A DNA stretch of 64,000 bases from Aquatica leii (Eukaryota; Arthropoda; Insecta; Coleoptera; Lampyridae): positions 82,803,389-82,867,388 of the forward strand of contig CM069435.1 of the NCBI GenBank assembly GCA_035610365.1. The letters are read 5' to 3'. This document shows, in pieces, positions 34,995 to 45,419 of this stretch. Below the pieces are notes generated by a model. That model ran no database searches, was not told where the DNA came from, and was given only the letters and a program-made list of their open reading frames with translations. Within the stretch, counting starts at the first letter, position 1. Each line of letters starts with the position of its first letter. The position numbers and the translations under genes were made by a program.

Positions 34995-35350
34995 ATGTCA
35001 CGTCTTCCTTGACAAGCAAAGTTATCACTGGAAACTATAGGGAAGATTATTGCTTTACGAGAATGGTTATAATAAAATTATAAAAGTTTCAGTCGCATAG
35101 CAATTGGGTATGAAGTTTTCACGTACCTCAAGTATAGTCCATTATTGGGTTTAACGCGAAGAACAAAGCGCGGAAAATGATCGTCCTTTGCAGACCACCC
35201 ATAAAAGTAGAATCTCTCTTATCCAGAGTTGAAAAAGACAAGATTGTCCAAGATGCTTGTTTGACTCCATTCACAACTTTCGCCACTATTCGCAAAAGAT
35301 TACTACTTCGCTGCAAGTAATGTCTACAATGCCAATGTACAATTAAACTA
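34995..35350 (+). pseudogene. Tc1-type transposase N-terminal DNA-binding domain
   Basis: From ATG at 34995: MSRLP, a stop, QAKLSLETIGKIIALREW, then frames giving RIG, YWV(K)RE and ISLISRVEKDKIVQDA. This is the paired-type helix-turn-helix start of Tc1 transposases (KLS-E-IGKI--L-E-G...I----TV--W). Stops and frameshifts are frequent. The coding piece continues with TIRKRLLL and then merges with the right inverted repeat; no DDE domain is present. Confidence 0.75.
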
Positions 35351-35481
35351 GGAGTTTTGTTATAACGTAAGTTTGGTTGCCTACCTTGCAGATCGCGCTT
35401 AAAAGTGTCCAATTACTTTTTTGAGACAGTGTACCTAATTCTGTTAACTATTGATTTCTTGTGCTTTGTCATTTATTCATT

Positions 35482-35625
35482 TCAGCACCTCTTTGTAAAA
35501 ATCATTCTCTTCTTCTGTTAACTGCAAATGATTTAGAAGGTGTCTAACTTTAGCTTTTTTTACAGCACTAATTTTGTTGATACCTAGTAGTGGTTTTGTT
35601 TTAAATAATGTATTAGAGATATTGC
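35482..35625 (-). pseudogene. Unidentified C-terminal coding relic
   Basis: A minus-strand frame of about 47 codons ends at a TGA (35482). It contains FKTKPLLGINKISAVKKAK, then VRHLLNHLQLTEEENDFYK, then EVLK. The biased, amphipathic composition and clean stop suggest the end of a real protein, perhaps a transposase. I do not recognise the family, and upstream continuation is not visible. Confidence 0.35.
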
Positions 35626-36456
35626 AGTAGCACAAACCATAAGGTTAGATGCTGACTTTTGAACCGCTGACAATAGCATTATCAGTTAATTGCATGACCA
35701 TAAGATTTAGACATTTTGGTATTATTTATGTGTGCGAACTTAAAACAGTTTAAGTATACACTCTAAAAAATTGTATATACTTGGAAAAAGATTCAAACGA
35801 CTTTTAAAAGCATTGTGTTTACTAGAGATTTGGTATAGTTTTGTACTATAATATAGCAACAAAATTACAATTTTCACTTATTTTTAGTAACCTAGTTTAG
35901 GAATAATGTTTTTCAATTAATAAAAAACAATTAAATAAGTAACGTCAAAATAAAAGAAAACTTAAGGTGGCGTGACCTTTTAATTGACATTAGCAAAATT
36001 AATTAAAAAATGTTTGAGAATATGCTTTTATATGTTTATTCGTTTTTTTATAATAATGTATTGTTATATAACGTGCTCGTATTTACAATAGCTATTTATT
36101 TTATAGGAAATTCATAATACTTCACAAACATTTTTGCTGAATGTACCTAGACGTAGTGGTAGTCTTAGCTCTAGGTCTTCTTATTTAAATTTTATTACTG
36201 ATCAACCATCTGTGACGATCATTTTCCTTTATATACGGAGACTATTTGAGTTTAGAATCTGGCTTGGTTCACAAGTTGATTACCTAACGCGGTAGTGGTT
36301 CTTTGTTAGATTTTCGTTTGCTTTTTCAAGTTATCGTTTTCTTTCTTACCTTTTCAGAGTTTAGATTATGGCTTGTTTCACAAGTGGATAACCTAACTTT
36401 TGAGAAGTTCTTAGTTAGATTTCAGTTCCTTGTTTGAGTTTTGCGATTTATCTCAC
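35626..36456. other. AT-rich stretch, possible PLE 5' region at right end
   Basis: No gene. From 36240 to 36420 a pair of similar sentences (GAGTTTAGAATCTGGCTTG...CACAAGT and GAGTTTAGATTATGGCTTG...CACAAGT, about 110 bp apart) forms an imperfect direct repeat just before a PLE-like motif. Confidence 0.5.
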
Positions 36457-36500
36457 GCCGTGATGAAGCTCCTTACGAAAGTGGGCGAAACGTTGACAGC
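36457..36500 (+). ncRNA. Hammerhead-like PLE terminal motif (plus strand)
   Basis: GTGATGAAGCTCC, a loop, GTGGGC, then GAAACGTTGACAGC. Box 1 has G in place of the first C, while the GAAAC box is intact. The layout matches the motif at 1649 and, inverted, at 37099. It is a candidate remnant of a PLE terminal repeat; no PLE coding sequence is adjacent until 40.0 kb. Confidence 0.3.
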
Positions 36501-37098
36501 TTCAGTTACAACAACAATGACACGGTCCAAACCCGGAAGACATTCTTATCTTAGTACTAACTATTTTTAGTTTTTAATGATTATGGTAATTCTGATAAAA
36601 TTGAGTATTTAAATATCGGATTTGAAACTTGTAAATCTAGTGTTAACGGTTCTAATTGTATTTAACAAGTTTTATTTATATAGTAAGTGTAAAATGGTAA
36701 TTTTAGCAAGAATCATCAATTACCTTAAAAAATATTTTATTCAGTGCTTTAATACGTCAATTACATGCACATCTCACAAAAAATTTTAAATAAAAAACCT
36801 ACCCTTAAAGTGTATGAACATGTTTAAACGATTAAATTGGGAATTGCGTCATTAGATAGGAAAAAAATTGTTAAAACATAAGCAGGGGGGCGGTTCAGGT
36901 ACACGTGACGTCATATACATAAGTCAACTAGGCTAAAAACTCTCTTACTGTCCGTTTTATTTAAATTGGCAGCACCGGCTTACGTCAAAGTTCTATCGAA
37001 ATTGACTGAAACAAAAACTCATGTTCGAAAAGATCAGCAAGGTTCTACATCTATATAATCAACCTAAGAGGGGTAAAACCACTATAATCTTTTTTCAG

Positions 37099-37137
37099 AG
37101 CTACGTTTCGTGCCTGAAGTGTGCACTTCTTCATAAC
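37099..37137 (-). ncRNA. Hammerhead-like PLE terminal motif (minus strand)
   Basis: On the minus strand: GTTATGAAGAAGTGCACAC, a short loop, GGCAC, then GAAACGTAGCTC. The GTGC/GCAC stem and the GAAAC box are kept; box 1 is altered (TTATGA for TGATGA). It is the third instance of the motif in the window. Confidence 0.3.
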
Positions 37138-37399
37138 ACTGAAAATTTTGTAACGGTAAGTGAACAACATAACACACTTATATAACATCTAAAAAATTTT
37201 TTCTAACGAATACATTTAGAAACAAAGAACTTACAAAAAAGGTTATCGAGTGGAGACATTTCATTGCGAAATTGATGCCGCTCCTATTGAAGCTCTTCAG
37301 ACTGTGTTAGTGGGTTGGTTCGTCGTTCCTTTCTACCTATCTTTCTTTTCTTTTACTTTACAGGTCGTTGTGTTTCCTTGCCTCTTCTACTATTTTCCT

Positions 37400-37860
37400 A
37401 CATATCTTCCTATTTTTAATTTTTTCTCTTTATTTATCAATTCTCATGGTTTTTATATCATTTATTACTTTATCTTCCTATCTTATTTTCGGCCTCCCCT
37501 TTACTCTCGTTTCTGGTGGCTTCCATTTCATTATCTTCTTTGCAATTGATTCTTCTTCTTTTCTATTTACATGTCCGTACCAACGTATTTTCCTGACTTT
37601 AATTTCTTTTACTATGTTTTCTCCTTTTAGTATTTCTTCTATCTATTGGTTTGTTAATCTTATATGTAATTCTTATTTTTGTTTCCTTTGTTATGTGTTT
37701 ACTTTTCATAGTTTCTTTAAATCTGTTGTATGCGTTGTGTTCTAATTTTATTCTTTGTGCTATTTCTATGTTTCTCTCGTTTTTGTTACTTATAACTGTT
37801 CCAAAATATTTGAATGTTTAACCATGCTCAAATTTGTATTTTCCTATCACGATTTTCGGT
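37400..37860 (-). pseudogene. LINE ORF2 C-terminal tail
   Basis: On the minus strand FKYFGTVISNKNERNIEIAQ is followed by RFKETMKSKHITKETKIRI. In a shifted frame VRKIRWYGHVNRKEEESIAK continues with KWKPPETRVKGRPKIR. This matches the post-RT tail of LINEs of the RTE/Jockey-like kind (KYLG...EI--RI, then RWYGHV-R...W-P---R-RGRP--RW). The T-rich open frames seen on the plus strand here are its shadow. Frameshifted and truncated. Confidence 0.8.
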
Positions 37861-38195
37861 TTTTTAACGTCTGTTCTTTACTAGTTTTCATATACTACTA
37901 CTAATCCTCGCTTTCTTGCTTTATCCTCTATTTTCTGCGTTATGACTTTAATTACTTGTAAATTTTGGAGGACATCCTTCAGGATATAGGTATTCGTAAT
38001 AATGTTAAGCAAAGCCTTACACTTTCAGATTGTAAGCATGTTCTCCTGATACTTGCATATAAGTAAATGATTATTCATAATGTTTGCCTTTTGATTTAAA
38101 TTAAAAGCACGTCCTTCAAAAATTGTGAGTGTGGTCAGTGGCAAACTCAGGTCTCTAGTAAAAGGCTGTTTTTTGCTATTTGTTAAACCAACTTT

Positions 38196-39110
38196 GTGAT
38201 AGTAGATGTTGTGCAGCTTGGGGAAGTTAAACATTACAAACCCCACTTACCTACACTTATCAGTGATTTTAAAGTTGTATTGCGTTTTGAAGAACAAAAT
38301 GTACAGTGGCTTGCAAATAGATTTGCTTTGTTCCCCATTCATAAAATGAAACTATCTCTGCGCTATCTAAGTGATCCCGGTTATCAAAAAGGTATCGGTC
38401 AAGAATTTGGAGTGAGTCAAGTTACGGTATCGGAAACCGTGCATGAAATTGTTGACAAAATTATTGCCCAATCAACTGAATGGATAAAATTTCCAGAAAC
38501 CAACAATGAAATTATGTATGCAAACACTTGTGGCAAACCAAGTACATGTTTTCTACAGCAATAGGTGTTATTGATTGTACCTATATAGAATACTGAAACC
38601 AAATCGCCATGGAGATGAATACATCAACCGAAAAGGTAAACTAACTTTGAATGTGTAACTTGCAACGCCAAAGAAATTTTTACTAGCGTTGATATTAGTT
38701 GGCCTGGATCTGTTCACATTTCTAGAATATGGAAAAATTTGCAAACTAGATCAAAATTGAAAAATAAAGCAAATGTTGTGCTACTTGAAGATGATGGATA
38801 TGGAATAGAATCATGCCTCATGACTCCATTTAGAAATCCTGCCCCTGGTGCTAAGCAAAATTATAATAATTTGTTGGAAAAAGAGAGAGAGTAATAATAG
38901 ATCGATGTTTTGGTCGACTCAAACGACGATTTCCTAACTTACAATACGTTTGTCGCGTGACACTAAAAAAGGTTCCAAAAATAATTGTTGCTTGTGTTGT
39001 AACATTACAAAAACTATAGGCGATCCCAATTTTGAACCAGCTGAAAATGTAATAGAAGTAGAAAGAAACCATGAAGACAATTATGACGATATTTTTATTC
39101 GCAACCAATA
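38196..39110 (+). pseudogene. PIF/Harbinger transposase, single-exon type, dead
   Basis: It opens with a helix-turn-helix region (KLSLRYLSDPGYQKGIGQEF, GVSQVTVSETVHEIVDKII), then WIKFPETNNE. After a frameshift near 38530, STAIGVIDCTYIE carries the first Asp and PNRHGDEYINRKGK follows. Then ISWPGSVHISRIWKN, VLLEDDGYGIESCLMTPF (second Asp) and, after another frameshift near 38885, RVIIDRCFGRLKRRFPNLQY. The last block normally has RVIERCFG, so the catalytic Glu is Asp here. It ends with poorly conserved acidic sequence to about 39110. TIRs were not found. Confidence 0.88.
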
Positions 39111-39245
39111 GCAAGAAGTTAAGAGAAATTTGAGTGTTACAATAAACAGTTTCAATATATTATCAGTTTACTTAGAGATAAAGGTTTTAAGTACTACGAA
39201 AATATTTTTTTTACAACTGGAAATATGTATTATTTACTTTACGCG

Positions 39246-39760
39246 TAATTATTTTCAATTTCCTTTCGTAGTACTCTTGTTGAACTAAACCGCTCCAGTT
39301 TTTCAGTAGTTAGTCCTTTTGTTTCAAACGTTTCATTTTTATCAGTCGACATTTTGGTTTTGGTGACAACAACGTTTCACTCGCCGCCATGTTAACAAAT
39401 GATGATCCAATAGACTTAGAAGCTTATGCTTTTTCTTTTTTAACAACACCAATCTGCATGGGCCATGAAATTTTTCCAATTGCTGGATTCCATTTTCTCT
39501 CAATCTAACAATTTTATCGATTAATTTCCTGTTTTTTAAATCCGTTTTTTTCTTCAATCTTGACATATTAATAATTTTTTTTTATAAATTTTTTGAATTT
39601 AATGGTTTTTTTATTACGATAGCTTCATCTTTTCGCTTTTTGATTTTCGGCACTTGTAATTTTTCCAGAATTAAGGGGCATTGGCAATTTCATCCGCAAT
39701 TATTTGTAGCTTGCTACCACCGGCAGTTTCTTCATTACTCGAAAAAGACATGCAGCTGTA
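39246..39760 (-). pseudogene. Possible second (accessory) gene of the Harbinger relic
   Basis: Opposite-strand frames lie beside the transposase. Near 39665-39757 SDYSCMSFSSNEETAGGSKL and QIIADEIANAP follow an acceptor-like TAGTTTCAG. At 39246-39380 KMSTDKNETFETKGLTTEKL and ERFSSTRVLRKEIENNYA end in a TAA. Harbinger elements usually encode a second Myb/MADF-like protein, and the position and strand fit, but I cannot identify a domain. It may be unrelated. Confidence 0.3.
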
Positions 39761-40046
39761 GTCTGAAACTAGATAAACTAATAATTTATTGCAACACAAC
39801 TAGAGCAAAACCACTGTGTTTGTGTACGAAGCGGTGGAGAAGGGTTGTAAGGAAGAGAAGGTATTGTAACACGCTAGAACATTTTAAAACCGCTGGCAGA
39901 CAAGTCGACCTTTTACTTTTACAATACGAGGAAATCCTCGCGACTATAAGGTTATCATTATAAATATGAAAAGCAGAAAATCCTTATACTTCTGCCTTTT
40001 ACTTCATATTAAAACCTATAACGTGTACAAGTACACCTCTTAATTT

Positions 40047-41146
40047 TTATAGGCTGGTTAAAACACACAAAGATGAAGTCACTGTAAGACTGATTTCCTC
40101 ATGTATAAAAACTCCTACTTATCAATTATTTAAATACATTTCCAATATAATACAGAGCATCTCATATTTATTTATACATAATATTAAAAAAATACATCAA
40201 CACCGCCTAATCATAAGATGTTTTATTGGATCTGCTATCTTTGTTTACGAATATTACTAAAGAGCTCTCTGTAAAACTATTAAGAAAATATTGGAGTGAG
40301 TTAAAAATACATACTACATCAGAATTAGTCAATGTTATCCAAATCTTTAAACTTTTATTTAAAAAACTTGACACTGCAATAGGCAACCAGCGTCACTAAT
40401 ACTAGTTAGTCTTGTAACGTATCATTTACTCAATTATGTAAAAAAAAATTACATTCACACCGACATTCATGTTATGTTGACGATATCATTACATGCATTC
40501 TTAAAACAAAAATTGATAACACTTTAACGTCTTTAACAGTTAAAATCAACATCTAAAATTTATGTCAGAAACCGAAAAAGAAGGTTTATTGCTATTTTTA
40601 CATGTTAGACTTAGTAGGGATATTAACACTAGTGTGTTAGTTACAGAATGCTATAATAAACCGATAGCTTCTAATAGAACAATTAACTATTGATCAAAAC
40701 ACACCACCAAAAAAAAATTTGAGCAGCTCTCAATTCCACAATAAAAACTTTTTAAAAAAATTTAAAAAAAACACATTAAGGAATTATAATATTATCCGAA
40801 GAATATATTAAATAAAATACTTTGAAATACTAACACAACTAATCTGATTCTGCCACCAATTAGCCTACGTATAACTAACCTTAACACATACCAACACTAA
40901 CCTTATTACTAACACTAATATTAACATCACCTACATAAAAATAATAAATGTCATAAATTTAACAAATAGAATAATTTGAGTTTAAAAAAGATCAACATTA
41001 AAATAGCAATGTATAACAAAAACACTATTTACAGTATACTGTACAGTAAAACTAATGGTCAAACAAACATAGAAAAATGACGGTAGTATACAAACTAGAC
41101 TGTACTAATTGCAATGTATGTTATATTGACCAAACACAATTTTAAT
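40047..41146 (+). pseudogene. Penelope-like element (RT to GIY-YIG), degenerate
   Basis: RLVKTHKDEVTVRLISSCIK and TPTYQLFKYISNII form the RT start. DLLSLFTNITKELSVKLLRK (the SLDVVSLFTNIP block) follows near 40240. YVDDIITCILKTKID (catalytic YVDD) is near 40476. FMSETEKEGLLLFLHVRLSR (the FT-E-E--LPFLDV block) is near 40560. VVYKLDCTNCNVCYIDQTQF near 41080 is the start of the GIY-YIG endonuclease, with YIG changed to YID. The blocks are in the order expected for PLEs, with several frameshifts and stops. It is longer than the 1.2-2.1 kb relic and on the same strand. Confidence 0.85.
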
Positions 41147-43343
41147 ATTTCTCGTAAGAATTCTTCTAATTACAAAAGCATTAAACCTCCATACTAAATT
41201 TAATTTGTGAACTTTTTTTACTTTTACTATTTAAATGTCTGGATAAAGTATTTATTTTATATTTTAGAAAATTTGGGATTGCATTTAATAATAAATAAAT
41301 ATACAAACGTAAATTAAAAATTTTAAAACGCACGACAGCAAAATTATTATATCTACATTTTGTAAAAATTGAAAAAACTCCTTCTCATTTTCAGTAGTAA
41401 GGTACATAACAACACAGGTACCTACATGTATTCGATTAGTAAATTTTTTATATAAATTTTAAGAAAAGGAGTTTTCTATAAATCTTTAAGCTGATAAAAT
41501 AAAAGTCATTAAAACTCCCATTAAAGTTTAGATTTATCGTCATAGAAAACAGATGAGATAGCACTTGAACAATAATGGTGTTAAAGTTTTGTTTTGTTTG
41601 AATAAGGTTAAGCACTTTTTAAACTAACTAAACTTTAAAGAAAGCGGGTTAATAAATTTATGTTTAAAATTCAAATATGTTTTAAAACACTTCTATATTT
41701 TTTTTCAACATAAATTTAAAACACAAAACAAAATTATGCCGTAAAACAATCTTTTAACGTATAATTATAAACGACGATAGTAGATGCAAATTATACCAAT
41801 TTTAGCATTTTATGAACCGTAAAGAAACATAATTTTACAATTTGGCATTTATTGTTTAAAACTTAAAAATAGATGGATTGTCACTCTCGCAAACGTTGCT
41901 AATTATGTAATGAAGTCACGCAGATATAAAATTGGATAAACATTTTTTGAAGAACAAGAATAAAAGAAATGTAAAAGTCATTATAATGGGTAATGGCTTG
42001 ACAAATAAAATTAGAAAAAAGTTTAAGTATCGTATGCCAACAGAAAAAACAAAGCTCGTTATAGTTTATTCTTTGTAATTTATTTTTTTAAATGTATTTG
42101 TCACGCTTAAATGCTTTTTACGCTAACTCAGTAGCAAGTTAAATTACTAAAGTAATTAATCTTTTACAATTTTATTTAAATACACAAACACATTTTAAAA
42201 ACGGAAAAGTAATAGCTAACGTTACAATCAATATACGAAAAACATTTGAATTGCATATTTTAATAAAAAAATTGATTAATATTAATATTTTCGAAGTATT
42301 GGTTTAAATAAACTTAAATACTGCAAATCTTAAATGTTTGTAGTTTTAGAAATAAAGTTGTTTTAAAATACATTTTAACAACAGTGTTATAAAACGTTAT
42401 TATCACGCTTACGATTTAAAGCTCAATTCCAGAGAGCCAGTGGCTCTCTCTTTCCGCAAAACAAATGAAAACTTTAAAACAGTATTTTGCTAAATTTTTC
42501 TGAACTTTACAGTTTGCATCAAGCTTTAAACTGTAAATTAGGTATGTTTGTAAATGTATTAGTAGTTAATAAAGAATATACTCAAAGTACATGTTGTACT
42601 CAATAGTAAACATAAAAATAAATGTGTGACACATTTTATAATATTTATATATTTGGTATTAATGAATATTAGTCGTGTGTCATAAAAATTTAACAATATG
42701 ATAGTTTTTAACTCTCAACTAGCACAATTCTTTTTTATATACGTAAATACTGGTACGGGTGATCGCCCCTTACATGAAATTGTTAGATTTGCATAAATGA
42801 AAAAAGTTATTTTCTAAAAAACCTTCATTTATTAATTACAAAACTCTAGTTAATATCATTTTTGTATACATTTATATACTTTCTTATGTTTACATTTAAA
42901 AAAAAACTAAGTACTGTAAATAAAACTGTTTGTCTTGTTCAAAGACTAAGATTTTATATGGAACTGATACAGCTTGTAAAACAATAGTTTAGAGTTGGCA
43001 GTTTCTGCATGTGATTTAAAACAAACAAAATTTATAAAAAATGTTTGTCACTTTGCATCTTTCTTGCTTAGAGCTGCCTACTAGTAATTGTTAATTTGGT
43101 AGATGTGTTGTTTAAGGCAGTTTATAATTGTATTCAAAACTAATTTGAATTACGCGAGTAAAAATCACTTTATCAATGTTTCTACCTCTAGCAATTTATA
43201 AAACTATTATTTTACATAGTAAATTATTGAACATCGCTGTTCGTTCCGCTCACACGTTTTTTAAGTTAATTTCTTTGTTTCGCGCGACAATTTATTTTTT
43301 CTATTTCGCGACGGTTATAGCCTTATATCCGTACTGTAAACGA
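41147..43343. other. AT-rich stretch, nothing assigned
   Basis: About 2.2 kb of AT-rich DNA. A short palindrome GAGAGCCAGTGGCTCTC lies near 42433; otherwise there are no coding or repeat features I can support. Confidence 0.5.
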
Positions 43344-43368
43344 TACGGAAAGAGACTCTCTTTCCGTA
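43344..43368. repeat. Perfect 25-bp palindrome
   Basis: TACGGAAAGAGA-C-TCTCTTTCCGTA: two 12-base arms with one central base, all matching. The related word GGCTCTCTCTTTCCG occurs at about 42440, which hints that both belong to one older element. Confidence 0.8.
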
Positions 43369-43870
43369 CTGCTGTAGTGATTAAATAAATTTAAGTTACC
43401 AATACTGTAAACCCTATCTGACTGTAAACCATAACCTAACTAAATATATTACAGCTGTATTTTCTGATTAATTAAAGTTATTTTGCTTTAAATTACAGTT
43501 AATTTCGATATTTAAAGGTTAGTTTATAAAGTTATATTTTGAAAATACGCCAATACCACATTTTCTGTAATTGAATTTACATTGTTTTGATCGCACCAAG
43601 TTAAAAAGTTTTTATATTCTTTTTGATATTTTGCACGGGATTTCGTTGGCATAAAGTTATCTAAAGCTTTATTAGCTAGTTCTTTTACGTCAGGCGGAGT
43701 ACAACTTAGATATTCGATTTTTACAACTTTTTATTAAATTCAGAAATAATTAAAAATTTCAAATTTGAATTGTCAAATGCCACAATTACCAACATAATTT
43801 TAAAAAAATCACAAATAATTAAGATCTTTATTTATTAAATATTTAGAGTAAATGCACGCGAAATAGAAAA

Positions 43871-44008
43871 AAATAGTATGAAAAACACATGTCACAACTT
43901 CTTTTTGCCGCACTCGACCATTTGCAGACCTCCTTTCAGTCGGTCTGCAAACCTGGTCTTCGTGCGGCAAAAAGTCTCATTGTGACATTTGTTTTCCAAT
44001 ATACTATT
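43871..44008. repeat. Long imperfect hairpin (about 138 bp)
   Basis: The left arm ATGTCACAACTTCTTTTTGC then CGCAC...CATTTGCAGACC pairs with the right arm GGTCTGCAAACC...GTGCGGCAAAAAG then TCATTGTGACAT. Arms are about 60 bases around a loop of roughly ten, and AATAGTAT / ATACTATT continue the pairing outward. There is no open frame. It could be a foldback MITE, the terminal hairpin of a larger element, or a hairpin RNA locus. Confidence 0.75.
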
Positions 44009-44285
44009 GCATAGATTTTATACGTTCCAAATAGAAACAAGTTGAAGTGATAAGGAAGAACGCATACGTACGTGAGGACAACAGTGTTAAAAAGTGCGGC
44101 CGTGTATAGACTCTAAATAAAGTGTGTGTAACGTTAAGAACAATTGTGAGCTTAATCAATCAAAAAAAGTGAGTAAAAAGTTAATTTAACTACAAGCCAC
44201 AAAAATCAGCGCAAATGCATTTGTTCACCGCGACATTTTGGTCTTACGCGAGTCGGATTTGTGTAATCTTGTATTTGACTTAATA

Positions 44286-44860
44286 GTTTTTTTGTGCTTC
44301 CGTCCGTTTTGACGTTTTTCACAGGCATCATAATCGGCTGGAAATTTTGCTTTTCCACTTAGACCGGTAAAGTGTAGTAGAATTTTATAACTAAAAGTTG
44401 GCACTAGTAATCATTAATTAATTAAACGCCATCTGTCAATTTTATTAACATACACCATTATCTGCGTTATTGTTTAGCACTAACCAATTTTTTTAAAACA
44501 AATATAACAAATTTGCTTATATCTTACAATTGCTAGAAACAACAATGGTTTTATTTTCATATAAGTGAAATTCTAATAATATTATGTAACTGTCAAATTA
44601 ATTTCAAAAACAATTGCATTTCGTCATTACAGGTTTCAGTTTTATCAACATATGTTATTAAATGTTATTAAAAATAGATACTTAAATAACTGCTTTTAAT
44701 TAATTTATACTAACAAAGGTCAGCACAAAAAATGTTGTGTATCACAGGTCTTAAAAGTATTTTGCGAGTATTTGCTTTTGTAGACTTTGGCTTTACCTCG
44801 GCCTACAAATATGCTCATACTTGCAAAATAGCAATTTCTGAACTAGTGATACAAATAACT
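44286..44860. repeat. Long direct repeat A, copy 1
   Basis: About 575 bp, homologous end to end to 60987-61576. It starts TTTTTTGTGCTTCCGTCCG in both copies and ends GATACAAATAACT in both. Near its end is an imperfect hairpin (AGTATTTTGCGAGTATT...GCAAAATAGCA). Copies lie on either side of the Pao remains, so it may be an LTR. However, the shared bases continue past the only plausible ACA end, which is odd for LTRs; it may instead be an independent element. Confidence 0.75.
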
Positions 44861-45419
44861 GTTTTTGCGAACTATCTCGTATTCATCGCATTTACACGGC
44901 TTGCACGCTTATCTAACGCACCACGCTGTATTCGTAAATATTTGCTATCACTTGCATTTAGTATTAAAATCGACGTATTAATTTATTTTCGCATTTCATT
45001 TAAAAATTGTATTAACGTATACATACGATATGTCTGCATTAACATGTCTCAAGGATGCCTTATCCTATGGTCAAAATGCGGAAACTGACTCAACACAAAC
45101 ATCGGTATTTATTACAAGAATTTCGAAAATTCAGAGGTTTCCAAACTTTTTTGTGTCGTAGATCCCTTGCCACATTTTTTGGTTTTGGGTAGACTCTCTA
45201 CTTACCTGATATTGATTTTTTGTAAGTTTCTAACTCTAGTGAAGTTTAGTGTTAAAAACTTAAAGTAAAAACACATGTTAAGTTTTATACAGTTATTAAT
45301 TGAATTTAAATTGAAACTACTCAAAATAAAATCTGTTATATAAAATATACGTAACATAAAATAAACTAAACAATAAGTAAATGTTTTTAGTAAGAAGGAC
45401 GAAACTGATGCTTTAATAA

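Larger units (their letters stand above)
32991..35431. mobile_element. Tc1-like element with long inverted repeats
   Basis: From 33001 CAAAAAAGTAATTGGACACT and from the right end, reversed, the same 20 bases start arms of about 125 bp. These continue with AAGCGCGA(C/T)CT, AGGTAGGCAACC and GTAGACATTACTTGCAGC at both ends (33001-33130 and 35285-35427). TA flanks are at 32989-32990 and 35432-35433. The plus-strand transposase N-terminus runs into the right arm. The catalytic part is missing and about 1.8 kb of AT-rich non-coding DNA fills the interior. Confidence 0.8.

Noticed and set aside
37250-37745. Overlapping plus-strand T-rich open frames rich in Phe, Tyr and Leu
   Set aside because: They are the reverse complement of an A-rich LINE tail on the minus strand (RWYGHV and GRPK motifs), not a membrane protein.
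43176-43388. 70-codon plus-strand frame next to the 25-bp palindrome
   Set aside because: Hydrophobic, T-rich translation without family resemblance; it runs through the palindrome.
44732-45088. 118-codon plus-strand frame in repeat A
   Set aside because: The homologous copy at 61447 has frame-breaking differences and the frame crosses a hairpin, so it is not selected as protein.
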